From positions 1-7,313 of the forward strand of contig JAFVAS010000327.1 of NCBI GenBank assembly GCA_017480395.1: 7,313 nt of DNA. The letters run 5' to 3'. The stretch is from Oscillospiraceae bacterium (GTDB taxonomy: Bacteria; Bacillota; Clostridia; Oscillospirales; Oscillospiraceae). The notes beneath the pieces were generated by a model. That model was not told where the DNA came from and ran no database searches. It saw only the letters and a list, made by a program, of their open reading frames with translations. Position 1 is the first letter of the stretch, and every line of letters starts with the position of its first letter. Below, piece after piece: positions 1-5,708 of the stretch. The position numbers and the translations under genes were made by a program.

Positions 1-603
1 ACTGGCCCGGTTGGCCCTCAGGGGCCTGTCGGTGCACCCGGAGCCACCGGGCCGCAAGGGCCTGCCGGGGACCCTGGCCCTGCGGGTGAAATGGGTCCTG
101 TGGGGCCGCAAGGCCCGGGCGGTGCAACTGGTCCCGCTGGACCGCAAGGGCCTGCTGGTGAGCCCGGCCCTGCAGGCGGAGTCTTGAACTATGCGGATTT
201 CTATGCGCTGATGCCGCCAGACAATGCGGCAACGGTTGCCCCCGGCACCGATGTCAGCTTCCCGGAGGATGGCCCCAACAGCGGAGTGGGGATTGCCCGA
301 ACAGGGGACAGCTCCTTTAATCTGGCCCAAATCGGGGCCTATCAAGTCCTGTTTGAGGTGAGCGTAGACGAAGCGGGGCAGCTGCTGCTGACGCTCAATG
401 GCTCAGATCTGGCATATACTGTTGTGGGCAGAGCCACAGGTGCCTCTCAGATCGTGGGAATGGCAATTGTAGAGACGACGACGGTCGATTCCGTTTTGAC
501 GGTCCGCAATCCTGCTGGGAACGCGGCCGCGCTTACCATCACGCCGTTGGCGGGTGGCACGCGTCCGGTTTCCGCGCATCTTGTTATCATCCAGATTCAA
601 TAA
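1..603 (+). CDS. Collagen-like (Gly-X-Y) repeat protein with BclA-like C-terminal domain, 5' end missing
   Basis: The frame is open from the first base to TAA at 601-603, so 200 residues are visible and the N-terminus lies upstream; the Met codon at 91 is inside the repeats and is not a start. Residues 2-61 are 20 uninterrupted Gly-X-Y triplets rich in Pro, Gln, Ala and Thr, as in bacterial collagen-like proteins. From about residue 62 the sequence changes to a globular, beta-rich domain of about 138 residues that begins NYADFYALMPPDN and ends HLVIIQIQ. This resembles the TNF/C1q-like C-terminal domain of BclA-type exosporium glycoproteins and related clostridial surface proteins, which trimerises and registers the collagen triple helix. 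The likely location is the spore or cell surface, but the signal or anchoring region is outside the window. The family is fairly certain; the exosporium role is inferred. Confidence 0.85.
   Translation, partial: TGPVGPQGPVGAPGATGPQGPAGDPGPAGEMGPVGPQGPGGATGPAGPQGPAGEPGPAGGVLNYADFYALMPPDNAATVAPGTDVSFPEDGPNSGVGIARTGDSSFNLAQIGAYQVLFEVSVDEAGQLLLTLNGSDLAYTVVGRATGASQIVGMAIVETTTVDSVLTVRNPAGNAAALTITPLAGGTRPVSAHLVIIQIQ
4..183 (+). repeat. Two tandem copies of a 90-bp (30-residue) collagen unit
   Basis: Bases 4-93 and 94-183 encode two aligned 10-triplet blocks. Both run GPV-GPQ-GP(V/G)-GA(P/T)-G(A/P)(T/A)-GPQ-GPA-G(D/E)P-GPA-G. At DNA level a 14-base identity, CCGCAAGGGCCTGC, occurs at 52-65 and again at 142-155, exactly 90 bases apart. 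The copies have diverged mostly at third positions. The array probably continues upstream of the window. Confidence 0.8.
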
Positions 604-613
604 AATAATGTGC

Positions 614-656
614 AAGCCACCTTCCGTCTCCACTCTGACGGAAGGTGGCTTTATTT
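614..656 (+). terminator. Rho-independent terminator of the collagen-like gene
   Basis: A perfect 13-bp stem, GCCACCTTCCGTC (616-628) with GACGGAAGGTGGC (637-649), is extended by two A-T pairs. It has an 8-base loop and is followed by TTTATTT. It begins 10 bases after the stop codon of the collagen-like gene and faces the terminator of the convergent tRNA gene. Confidence 0.92.
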
Positions 657-696
657 AAGGATAGAGATCTGGGATTTATGATACATGCAGGGGATA

Positions 697-733
697 GAAA
701 AAGAAAAGGGCGAGCCCTGTAAGGACTCGCCCT
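697..733 (-). terminator. Rho-independent terminator of tRNA-Pro
   Basis: Read on the minus strand, a stem of 12 pairs (bases 723-734 with 706-717, one G-U pair) closes a 5-base loop and is followed by TTTTCTTTTTC. The stem begins at the last base of the encoded CCA end, so the tRNA gene runs almost straight into its terminator. Confidence 0.9.
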
Positions 734-810
734 TGGTCGGAGTGTCGGGATTCGAACCCGAGGCCTCTTGGACCCGAACCAAGCGCGATACCAAGCTTCG
801 CCACACCCCG
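734..810 (-). tRNA. tRNA-Pro (anticodon CGG), CCA encoded
   Basis: The complement folds into a full cloverleaf. The acceptor stem CGGGGTG pairs with CACTCCG (one G-U). The D stem is GCGA/TCGC with a GG-containing loop. The anticodon stem CTTGG/CCAAG carries the loop TTCGGGT, giving anticodon CGG at 774-776. The variable loop has 5 bases, and the T stem TCGGG/CCCGA carries the loop TTCGAAT. Discriminator A (737) is followed by a genome-encoded CCA (734-736). It reads CCG codons, which are frequent in this GC-rich genome. It is a single-gene unit with its own promoter and terminator. Confidence 0.97.
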
Positions 811-820
811 ATGCCAAAAT

Positions 821-849
821 ATTATATCGATTCTTCCCTGCAAAGTCAA
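821..849 (-). promoter_or_regulatory. SigA-type promoter of tRNA-Pro
   Basis: On the minus strand, TTGACT (844-849) and a perfect TATAAT (821-826) are separated by exactly 17 bases. The mature tRNA starts 10 bases after the -10 box, leaving a leader of only a few nucleotides. This is a near-consensus housekeeping promoter, as expected for a stable RNA. Confidence 0.93.
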
Positions 850-905
850 TCCTTTTTTTCTCCATCGGGCCATTTGAATAGATCACAGGCAAAATGATTC
901 CGGTT

Positions 906-931
906 CTATGCCTGTCCCCGCCGCATAGGCT
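906..931 (+). promoter_or_regulatory. Possible SigE-like -10 element within an inverted repeat upstream of the spoIVFA-like gene
   Basis: CATAGGCT at 924-931 fits the CATAnnnT pattern of the -10 element recognised by the mother-cell factor SigE, which drives spoIVF transcription in Bacillus. It overlaps a perfect 6-base inverted repeat, CTATGC (906-911) and GCATAG (923-928). I see no convincing matching -35 element, so this is a weak call; the start codon lies 23 bases downstream. Confidence 0.25.
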
Positions 932-953
932 GTTACCGAAAGGGGATGGGCCT

Positions 954-1394
954 ATGACCAATCAGAACGGACGCCGCGTCGCCTCCACGCCCCGGAAGGG
1001 CAAACGGACGAAAAAGCCTGCCGCCAACGTCGGCGTGGTCAAGCTGGAAAAACGGCTGAACCGCCTCTTCTGGCAGACGGTGCTCTCGGTGCTGCTGTTT
1101 CTCGTCGTCTTTGTGGGCGGGGGGATGCTGCGGGGCGAGGGCGTATATGATACGGTGCAGAGCTGGATCACCCGCCAGGATGACCTTGCCCAGGCGGTGG
1201 AGACCCTGGGCCGCTCCGTCTCCGAGGGGGAGCAATGGTCCCAGGCCATCAAGGACTGGTGCGTGGACACCTTCCTGCCTGCCCAGGGGACGCAGGATAC
1301 GGCGGAGGTGGACACTGAGACGCTGCTGGAGCAGGGAACGGTCTACCAGAGCGCAAATCAGCGCTGGGCAGGGGAGAGCACGGCGCTTGAATGA
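954..1394 (+). CDS. Short SpoIVFA-like membrane protein (146 aa), no LytM domain
   Basis: Not recognisable on its own sequence alone; the call rests on architecture and position directly before a SpoIVFB-type protease. The start ATG at 954 is preceded by AAAGGGGAT at good spacing. Residues 1-38 are highly basic and presumably cytoplasmic, followed by one membrane segment at about 40-58 and an outer acidic tail of about 85 residues. In Bacillus, SpoIVFA anchors and holds SpoIVFB inactive in the outer forespore membrane and carries a C-terminal LytM/M23-like domain. Here the protein ends where such a domain would begin, and I see no M23 HxH-type motif. The stop codon overlaps the start of the next gene, indicating coupled translation. 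It could instead be an unrelated single-pass protein co-transcribed with the protease. Confidence 0.55.
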   Translation: MTNQNGRRVASTPRKGKRTKKPAANVGVVKLEKRLNRLFWQTVLSVLLFLVVFVGGGMLRGEGVYDTVQSWITRQDDLAQAVETLGRSVSEGEQWSQAIKDWCVDTFLPAQGTQDTAEVDTETLLEQGTVYQSANQRWAGESTALE

Positions 1395-1998
1395 GCTGCG
1401 CCTGGGCCGGTTCTGCTCCGTCTCGGCGGGGTTTATTGCCCTGGCCCTGCTCTCCCTCTATCTCTGGGGCCCGCCGCTGCTGGGGCCGATCCTGCTGGCC
1501 GCCATATGCCATGAGGCGGGACATATTCTTGTGGCCCGGGGGCTGGGTGTTCCGGCGGCCCACCTGCGCCTGACCGCCTTCGGGGCGGAGCTGACCCTTG
1601 CGCCCGGGGTGGTGACTTCTTTTTGGCAGGACATCGTCCTCAGTCTCTCCGGCCCGGCGGTGAATCTCCTGGCCGCGGCGGTGTTGGCCCACCTGAACCG
1701 CTGGCCCATGCTGCTGGGGGCCAATCTGCTGCTGGGAGCCTTCAATCTTCTGCCGGTGCGGCCGCTGGACGGGGGAAACGCTCTGTTTGCGCTGCTGTCC
1801 CTCCTTGCCGGGGATCGCCGCTCGGAGCTGACGCTGGAGGCGCTATCCCTGGCCGTCGCCGTGGCGGTGTGCGCCCTCGGCGCGCTGGTCTTCTGGCAGG
1901 ATCGACGGAAGCTCCAGCTTCTCCTGCTGGGGGCATGGCTGCTGTCGGAGCGGATGCGGGGAGGGGCTTGTATTTTTACGCGTGTTCCGATAAAATAG
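1387..1998 (+). CDS. spoIVFB: SpoIVFB-type M50 site-2 (intramembrane) metalloprotease
   Basis: A 203-residue polytopic protein with about six hydrophobic segments (roughly 9-28, 31-52, 73-103, 106-140, 148-170, 176-190). The zinc motif HEAGH is at 42-46, SGPxxN at 88-93, and NLLPVRPLDGG at 120-130 supplies the third zinc ligand Asp128. This is the signature layout of M50B site-2 proteases. SpoIVFB cleaves pro-SigK in the mother cell during sporulation. I chose TTG at 1387 because AGGGGAG lies 10 bases upstream and it overlaps the preceding stop; the ATG at 1391 is in another frame. B. subtilis SpoIVFB is 288 residues and has a C-terminal CBS domain, which is absent here. Family membership is firm; pro-SigK as substrate is inferred from context. 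Confidence 0.85.
   Translation: MNELRLGRFCSVSAGFIALALLSLYLWGPPLLGPILLAAICHEAGHILVARGLGVPAAHLRLTAFGAELTLAPGVVTSFWQDIVLSLSGPAVNLLAAAVLAHLNRWPMLLGANLLLGAFNLLPVRPLDGGNALFALLSLLAGDRRSELTLEALSLAVAVAVCALGALVFWQDRRKLQLLLLGAWLLSERMRGGACIFTRVPIK
1968..1996 (+). promoter_or_regulatory. Probable SigA-type promoter for the radical SAM pair
   Basis: TTGTAT (1968-1973) and TAAAAT (1991-1996) are separated by 17 bases and lie in the last codons of spoIVFB, about 45 bases before the next start codon. The -10 box matches consensus at five of six positions, the -35 at three of six. It would let the radical SAM genes be expressed independently of sporulation. Confidence 0.5.
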
Positions 1999-2039
1999 GG
2001 TCATCCATTGATACACAACGAAAGATACGGAGGAATTCG

Positions 2040-3917
2040 ATGGACCCTCGACTGAACCGAATTTTACCGCGGGTGCAGAAGCCCGCCCGCTATACCGGCG
2101 GGGAATACCGGGAGATCCAAAAGGACAAACGTCAGGTGGATCTCCGCTTTGCGCTGTGTTTCCCTGACAACTATGAGATCGGCATGTCCAATCTCGGTGT
2201 GCGCATCCTTTATGGCGTGATGAACAACATGGACGGGGTGTGGTGCGAGCGCTGCTTTGCCCCCTGGCCAGACATGGAGGCGGAGATGCGCCAGGCGGGC
2301 ATTCCCCTCTACGGACTGGAGAGCGGCGATCCCATCGGCACCTTCGACTTCATCGGCTTCTCCCTGGGCTACGAGATGGCCTATACCAACGTGCTCAACA
2401 TGCTCGATCTGGCCGGACTTCCCGTCCGGGCCGCAGAGCGGGGGGAGGACGCCCCCATCGTGGTGGCCGGGGGAACCTGCGCCTACAACGGCGAGCCGCT
2501 GGCCGATTTTGTGGACATCTTCTCCCTCGGCGAGGGGGAAGACGTCACCGTGGAGATGCTGGAGCTGTACCGCAAAGGCAGGCAGCTGGGCTGGAGCAAG
2601 GCGGAGTACCTCCGCCACGCGGCCCAGATCCAGGGGCTCTACGTCCCGTCCCTGTACGACGTGACCTATCACGAGGACGGCACCGTTTCCGCCATTGTCC
2701 CCCGGGACGGTGCGCCGGAGGTCATCACCAAGCGCATTGTCCAGGAGCTGGACGACGCCTATTTTCCCACCGACACCATCATCCCCTCCACGGAGATCGT
2801 CCATGACCGGGTCATGCTGGAGCTGTTCCGGGGCTGCATCCGGGGCTGCCGCTTCTGTCAGGCCGGCTTCTGCTACCGGCCGGTGCGGCCCAAGAGCCGG
2901 GAGGTGCTGGTGCAGCAGGGCATCGAGGCCTGCCGCAGCTCCGGCTATCAGGAGATGACCCTGTCCTCGCTGTCCTCCAGCGACTACCGCCAGCTGGAGC
3001 CGCTGTGCGACGAGCTGCTGGACTACTGTGGGGAGAAAAATATCAACCTCAATCTGCCCTCCCTCCGGGCCGACGGCTTCTCCATGGGCATTATGGAGAA
3101 GCTCCAGCGCTCCCGGAAGAGCAGCATCACCTTTGCGCCGGAGGCGGGCACCCAGCGCCTGCGCGACGCCATCAACAAGAACGTCACCGAGGACGACCTG
3201 CTCCAGTCCTGCCGCACCGTCTTTGAGGGCGGCTGCAACGCGGTGAAGCTCTATTTCATGCTGGGTCTGCCCACCGAGACCGACGAGGACGTGGTGGGCA
3301 TCGCGGAGCTGGCCAACAAGGTCTATCTGACCTGGCGGCAGTATGCCGTCAGTCGGGCCAGGGGTATCCGCATCACCGTCTCCACCAGCTTTTTTGTCCC
3401 CAAGCCTTTTACGCACTTCCAGTGGGAGGCCCAGATCAGCATGGAGGAGTACCAGCGCCGGGTGCAGCTGCTGCGCAGCAGCATCACCAACAAATCCATC
3501 ATCTACAACTGGCATGACCCGGACACCTCCTTCCTGGAGGCGGTGTTTGCCCGGGGAGACCGGCGGCTCGGCCCGGTCATCGAGCACGCCTGGCGCAGCG
3601 GGGCCAAGTTCGACTCCTGGAGCGAGTATTTCAACCTCGATCGCTGGATGGAGGCCTTTGGGGCCTGCGGCGTCGACCCGCTGTTCTACACCGCCCGGGA
3701 GCGGCCCTATGAGGAGGTCCTGCCCTGGAGCCACATCTCCGTGGGGGTGCGTCCGGCCTACTTCTGGCGGGAGCGCAACCAGGCGTACCAGAGCGTCATC
3801 ACCCCGGACTGCCGGGTGAAGTGCATGGGCTGCGGGGCGGATCGGCTGCTGGCGTGCGGGGTGTGCGACGCCCCGCTGACCCGGCGGGAGCGGGAGGAGG
3901 CGCAGGCTAATGGCTAA
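2040..3917 (+). CDS. TIGR03960-family radical SAM protein with B12-binding-like N-terminal region
   Basis: The start ATG at 2040 follows GGAGG (2029-2033) with 6-base spacing, giving 625 residues. The N-terminal third resembles the cobalamin-binding-like domain of this family, including CFPDNYEIGMSNLG at about 40-53 and the GGTCAYNGEPLADF segment at about 144-157. The radical SAM core has the [4Fe-4S] motif CIRGCRFC, Cys266, Cys270 and Cys273. The C-terminus has a further cysteine group: Cys591, Cys595, Cys598, Cys606 and Cys609. The protein almost always occurs with, and sometimes fused to, the TIGR03936/DUF2344 protein encoded next. I know of no established reaction; an RNA- or translation-linked modification has been a natural guess because homologues sit beside ribosomal protein and RNase G genes. 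The family call is firm, the function unknown. Confidence 0.9.
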   Translation: MDPRLNRILPRVQKPARYTGGEYREIQKDKRQVDLRFALCFPDNYEIGMSNLGVRILYGVMNNMDGVWCERCFAPWPDMEAEMRQAGIPLYGLESGDPIGTFDFIGFSLGYEMAYTNVLNMLDLAGLPVRAAERGEDAPIVVAGGTCAYNGEPLADFVDIFSLGEGEDVTVEMLELYRKGRQLGWSKAEYLRHAAQIQGLYVPSLYDVTYHEDGTVSAIVPRDGAPEVITKRIVQELDDAYFPTDTIIPSTEIVHDRVMLELFRGCIRGCRFCQAGFCYRPVRPKSREVLVQQGIEACRSSGYQEMTLSSLSSSDYRQLEPLCDELLDYCGEKNINLNLPSLRADGFSMGIMEKLQRSRKSSITFAPEAGTQRLRDAINKNVTEDDLLQSCRTVFEGGCNAVKLYFMLGLPTETDEDVVGIAELANKVYLTWRQYAVSRARGIRITVSTSFFVPKPFTHFQWEAQISMEEYQRRVQLLRSSITNKSIIYNWHDPDTSFLEAVFARGDRRLGPVIEHAWRSGAKFDSWSEYFNLDRWMEAFGACGVDPLFYTARERPYEEVLPWSHISVGVRPAYFWRERNQAYQSVITPDCRVKCMGCGADRLLACGVCDAPLTRREREEAQANG

Positions 3918-4587
3918 AATGCACAAGCACCGCCTGCTCTTCGCCAAGACGGGCCGGGCCTGCTATATCTCCCATCTTGACCTGATGCGCACCTTTCCCC
4001 GGGCCTTCCTCCGGGCGGGCATCGACGTCAAGCAGACGGAGGGCTTTAATCAGCACAGCTTTGTCTCCATCGCGCTGCCCCTCTCCCTGGGCTATTCCAG
4101 CGTGTGCGAGATTCTGGAGTTTGAGCTGGTGGGGGACACCCCGCTTTGCGAGGTGCCGGCGCGGATGAACGCCGTCCTGCCCGAAGGCATCCGGGTGCTG
4201 GACTGCTACGAGGCGCAGGTACCGGTGAAGCAGATCGCCGCTCTGCGCTGGGTGTGCCGGGCGCAGTTTGACGGCGGCGTCCCGGCGGGCGCGGGGGAGC
4301 AGTTCCTCGCCCTGTTCGATACCGATGCGCTGGTCATTCAAAAGCCCTCCAAAAAGGCGAAAAAGGGATTTACCGAGCTCGATCTCATCCCGCTGATCCA
4401 CTCCCTTTCCCTGGAGGAGCGGGGGAGTGCGCTGGAGCTCACCGCCGTTCTGGCCGCCCAGAATCCGGGGCTGAACCCGGAGCTGCTCTTCTCCACGGCC
4501 CGGGAGCGGTGCCCGCTGTTCCGGCCGGATTTTGTGGAATTTCACCGGGAAGAGGTGCTGAATGCAAATTTTGAAGTTTTCCGCTGA
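3910..4587 (+). CDS. TIGR03936 / DUF2344 radical SAM-associated protein
   Basis: A 225-residue protein starting at ATG 3910, overlapping the radical SAM gene by 8 bases, with a GGGAGGAGG Shine-Dalgarno region just upstream. The N-terminus RLLFAKTGRACYISHLDLMR (8-27) and the GFNQHS...ALPLSLG segment at about 45-61 are the hallmark conserved stretches of this family, whose members accompany TIGR03960 proteins. The more usual form of the second motif reads GFNPHP; here Gln and Ser replace the two prolines. No catalytic motif or membrane segment is evident. The tight overlap implies stoichiometric co-translation with the radical SAM enzyme, suggesting a partner or substrate-recognition subunit (inferred). 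No terminator separates it from rplS, so some read-through is possible. Confidence 0.88.
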   Translation: MAKMHKHRLLFAKTGRACYISHLDLMRTFPRAFLRAGIDVKQTEGFNQHSFVSIALPLSLGYSSVCEILEFELVGDTPLCEVPARMNAVLPEGIRVLDCYEAQVPVKQIAALRWVCRAQFDGGVPAGAGEQFLALFDTDALVIQKPSKKAKKGFTELDLIPLIHSLSLEERGSALELTAVLAAQNPGLNPELLFSTARERCPLFRPDFVEFHREEVLNANFEVFR

Positions 4588-4593
4588 AAACCC

Positions 4594-4622
4594 TTGCATT
4601 CCCGGAAGGTTCATGCTATAAT
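4594..4622 (+). promoter_or_regulatory. SigA-type extended -10 promoter of rplS
   Basis: TTGCAT (4594-4599) and TATAAT (4617-4622) are spaced by 17 bases, and TGC directly before the -10 box makes an extended -10 (TGnTATAAT). It begins 7 bases after the stop of the preceding gene. A start near 4628-4632 gives a leader of roughly 71-75 nt. This is a strong housekeeping promoter, as expected for a ribosomal protein gene. Confidence 0.88.
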
Positions 4623-4639
4623 TGCTCGGTTAATAAAGG

Positions 4640-4702
4640 GTGGTCCTCTGCGTAATCGGCGCTATGCCCGCATGAACGCCTATAAAACAGGAGGAAAAAC
4701 CA
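4640..4702 (+). promoter_or_regulatory. Possible structured leader of rplS with Shine-Dalgarno sequestration
   Basis: In the leader, TCCTCT (4644-4649) can pair with GGAGGA (4690-4695), which contains the rplS Shine-Dalgarno sequence. An alternative inner stem, TGCG (4649-4652) with CGCA (4669-4672), encloses a small GGC/GCC hairpin with a 5-base loop. An L19 leader autoregulatory RNA is known in Firmicutes, but I cannot confirm that this sequence matches that family. Pairings are short and hand-found. Confidence 0.3.
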
Positions 4703-5047
4703 ATGAGCAATCTGATCGATGTTCTTAACGCCCAGAACGTTAAGAGCGAGCTCCCGACGATTGAGATCGGCAGCACTGTCCGCGTCCACATCAAGATCAA
4801 GGAGGGCGCCAAGGAGCGCATCCAGGTCTTTGAGGGCACCGTGATCGCCAAGAAGCACGGCGGCGTCAACGAGACCTTCACCGTCCGCCGCATCTCCTAT
4901 GGCGTCGGCGTGGAGAAGGTGTTCCCCGTCCACTCTCCCAACGTGGTGAAGGTGGAGACCGTCCGTCGCGGTAAGGTTCGCCGCGCCAAGCTGTATTATC
5001 TGCGTGGCCGCGTGGGCAAGTCCGCCAAGGTCAAGGAGAAGCTGTAA
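4703..5047 (+). CDS. rplS: 50S ribosomal protein L19
   Basis: A complete 114-residue protein of the usual family length. It starts at ATG 4703 after AGGAGG (4689-4694). Recognisable L19 features include the N-terminal helix (MSNLIDVLNAQNVKSELPTI), the IGSTVRVHIKIKEG strand segment, RIQVFEGTVIAKKHGG, the FTVRRISYGVGVEKVFPVHS core and the basic tail RRAKLYYLRGRVGKSAKVKE. L19 sits at the 30S-50S interface and contributes to inter-subunit bridges. Its own promoter and terminator make it a monocistronic unit here. In many Firmicutes it follows trmD and precedes lepB or rbgA; upstream in this window is the radical SAM pair instead. Confidence 0.98.
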   Translation: MSNLIDVLNAQNVKSELPTIEIGSTVRVHIKIKEGAKERIQVFEGTVIAKKHGGVNETFTVRRISYGVGVEKVFPVHSPNVVKVETVRRGKVRRAKLYYLRGRVGKSAKVKEKL

Positions 5048-5064
5048 TTCCTCAGAAGAAAAAC

Positions 5065-5089
5065 GGGAGCGGGCAACCGCTCCTTTTTT
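5065..5089 (+). terminator. Rho-independent terminator of rplS
   Basis: A 7-bp perfect stem, GGAGCGG (5066-5072) with CCGCTCC (5077-5083), is capped by a GNRA-type GCAA tetraloop and followed by six T residues (5084-5089). It lies 17 bases after the rplS stop codon. Confidence 0.92.
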
Positions 5090-5152
5090 CTATGTCCCTT
5101 TTTGCATTTGTGTTGCCAGTATGACAAACCGGAGTTTGTGGAGGATAGTATA

Positions 5153-5602
5153 GTGATTGATTATAGAAAACTTACAAACGAAGATTTGGAAACGTTTATC
5201 AATATGCGGATCAATCAATTACGAGAAGAAGGCGCAAACGAGGATATAGATTTGAAACCAGCACTAAACGATTATTACATAAGGCACTTGTCTGATGAAA
5301 CATTTGTTTCGTGGTTGGCAGTAGATGACAAGAGGATTATTGGAACAAGCGGGATGTCTATTGTGGAGAAGCCCCCTTATTTTGGATGTCCAAGCGGTAA
5401 AATGGGACTTTTATCAAGTATGTTTGTGATGAAAAAGTATAGGAGACAGGGGATAGCCAAACGGCTTCTTTCGTTGGTGATAGATGAAGCAAGAAAATGT
5501 GGCTGCGGGACAGTCCAAATTACTGCGTCTGATATGGGCGTATTGCTATACACAGATTTTGGTTTTGTAAAGAATGGGAATTTTATGCAATATAAGTTAT
5601 AG
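5153..5602 (+). CDS. GNAT-family N-acetyltransferase, AT-rich, probably acquired
   Basis: The GTG at 5153 is preceded by GGAGGA (5140-5145) at ideal spacing and gives 149 residues, typical for a single GNAT domain; an in-frame TTG at 5102 lacks a comparable site. Motif A is seen at about 88-104 as SSMFV...YRRQGIAKR, with the acetyl-CoA pyrophosphate-binding RRQGIA, and motif B as LYTDFGF at 132-138. The substrate cannot be inferred. A hand count over 5161-5580 gives 166 G+C of 420 (40%), while a 60-base sample of rbgA (6121-6180) gives 75%. Codons favour A/T endings, unlike every neighbour, so lateral acquisition is likely. It lies between rplS and rbgA, where many clostridia have lepB. No clear promoter or terminator was found. 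Confidence 0.88.
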   Translation: MIDYRKLTNEDLETFINMRINQLREEGANEDIDLKPALNDYYIRHLSDETFVSWLAVDDKRIIGTSGMSIVEKPPYFGCPSGKMGLLSSMFVMKKYRRQGIAKRLLSLVIDEARKCGCGTVQITASDMGVLLYTDFGFVKNGNFMQYKL

Positions 5603-5708
5603 CATAAATTCCAGCTTGTACAACAGAAACACTTTTGCAAAAAAGGGAGTTTTCTCTCCATTTCATCCAGTTATACAAATTTGAACGCAGAAGAAACGAG
5701 GTGTGACC

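Noticed and set aside
734..810. The tRNA as an attachment site for an integrated element
   Set aside because: No integrase gene and no repeat of the tRNA 3' end occur in the window.
587..961. Small minus-strand and plus-strand open frames across the tRNA region
   Set aside because: They run through the tRNA, its promoter and two terminators and have no supporting ribosome binding site.
1623..2039. A 139-codon N-terminal extension of the radical SAM frame
   Set aside because: It overlaps spoIVFB in another frame, is Gly/Arg/Ala-rich shadow sequence, and the family N-terminus begins at the ATG at 2040, which has a good GGAGG site.
2064..3947. A 627-codon open frame on the minus strand
   Set aside because: It is the antisense shadow of the radical SAM gene. 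High GC and strong third-position bias remove stops on the opposite strand; its translation is low-complexity and matches nothing, while the plus-strand frame has firm motifs.
5121..5149. ATGACA-17-GATAGT as a promoter for the acetyltransferase
   Set aside because: The implied start site would fall at or beyond the chosen GTG codon, and the -10 match is weak.
5100..5639. TTTTGCA at both flanks of the acetyltransferase (5100-5106 and 5633-5639) as a target-site duplication
   Set aside because: Seven bases in AT-rich DNA is close to chance, the ends show no inverted repeats, and no transposase is present.
5616..5677. Palindromes TTGTACAA (5616-5623) and TTTTGCAAAA (5633-5642), a GGAG/CTCC hairpin near 5646, and a TATACA box near 5672 ahead of rbgA
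   Set aside because: The palindromes are short and AT-rich, the hairpin has only about four pairs and no T-run, and no -35 box sits 16-18 bases before TATACA. I could not support a terminator, operator or promoter here, though rbgA needs one or depends on read-through.
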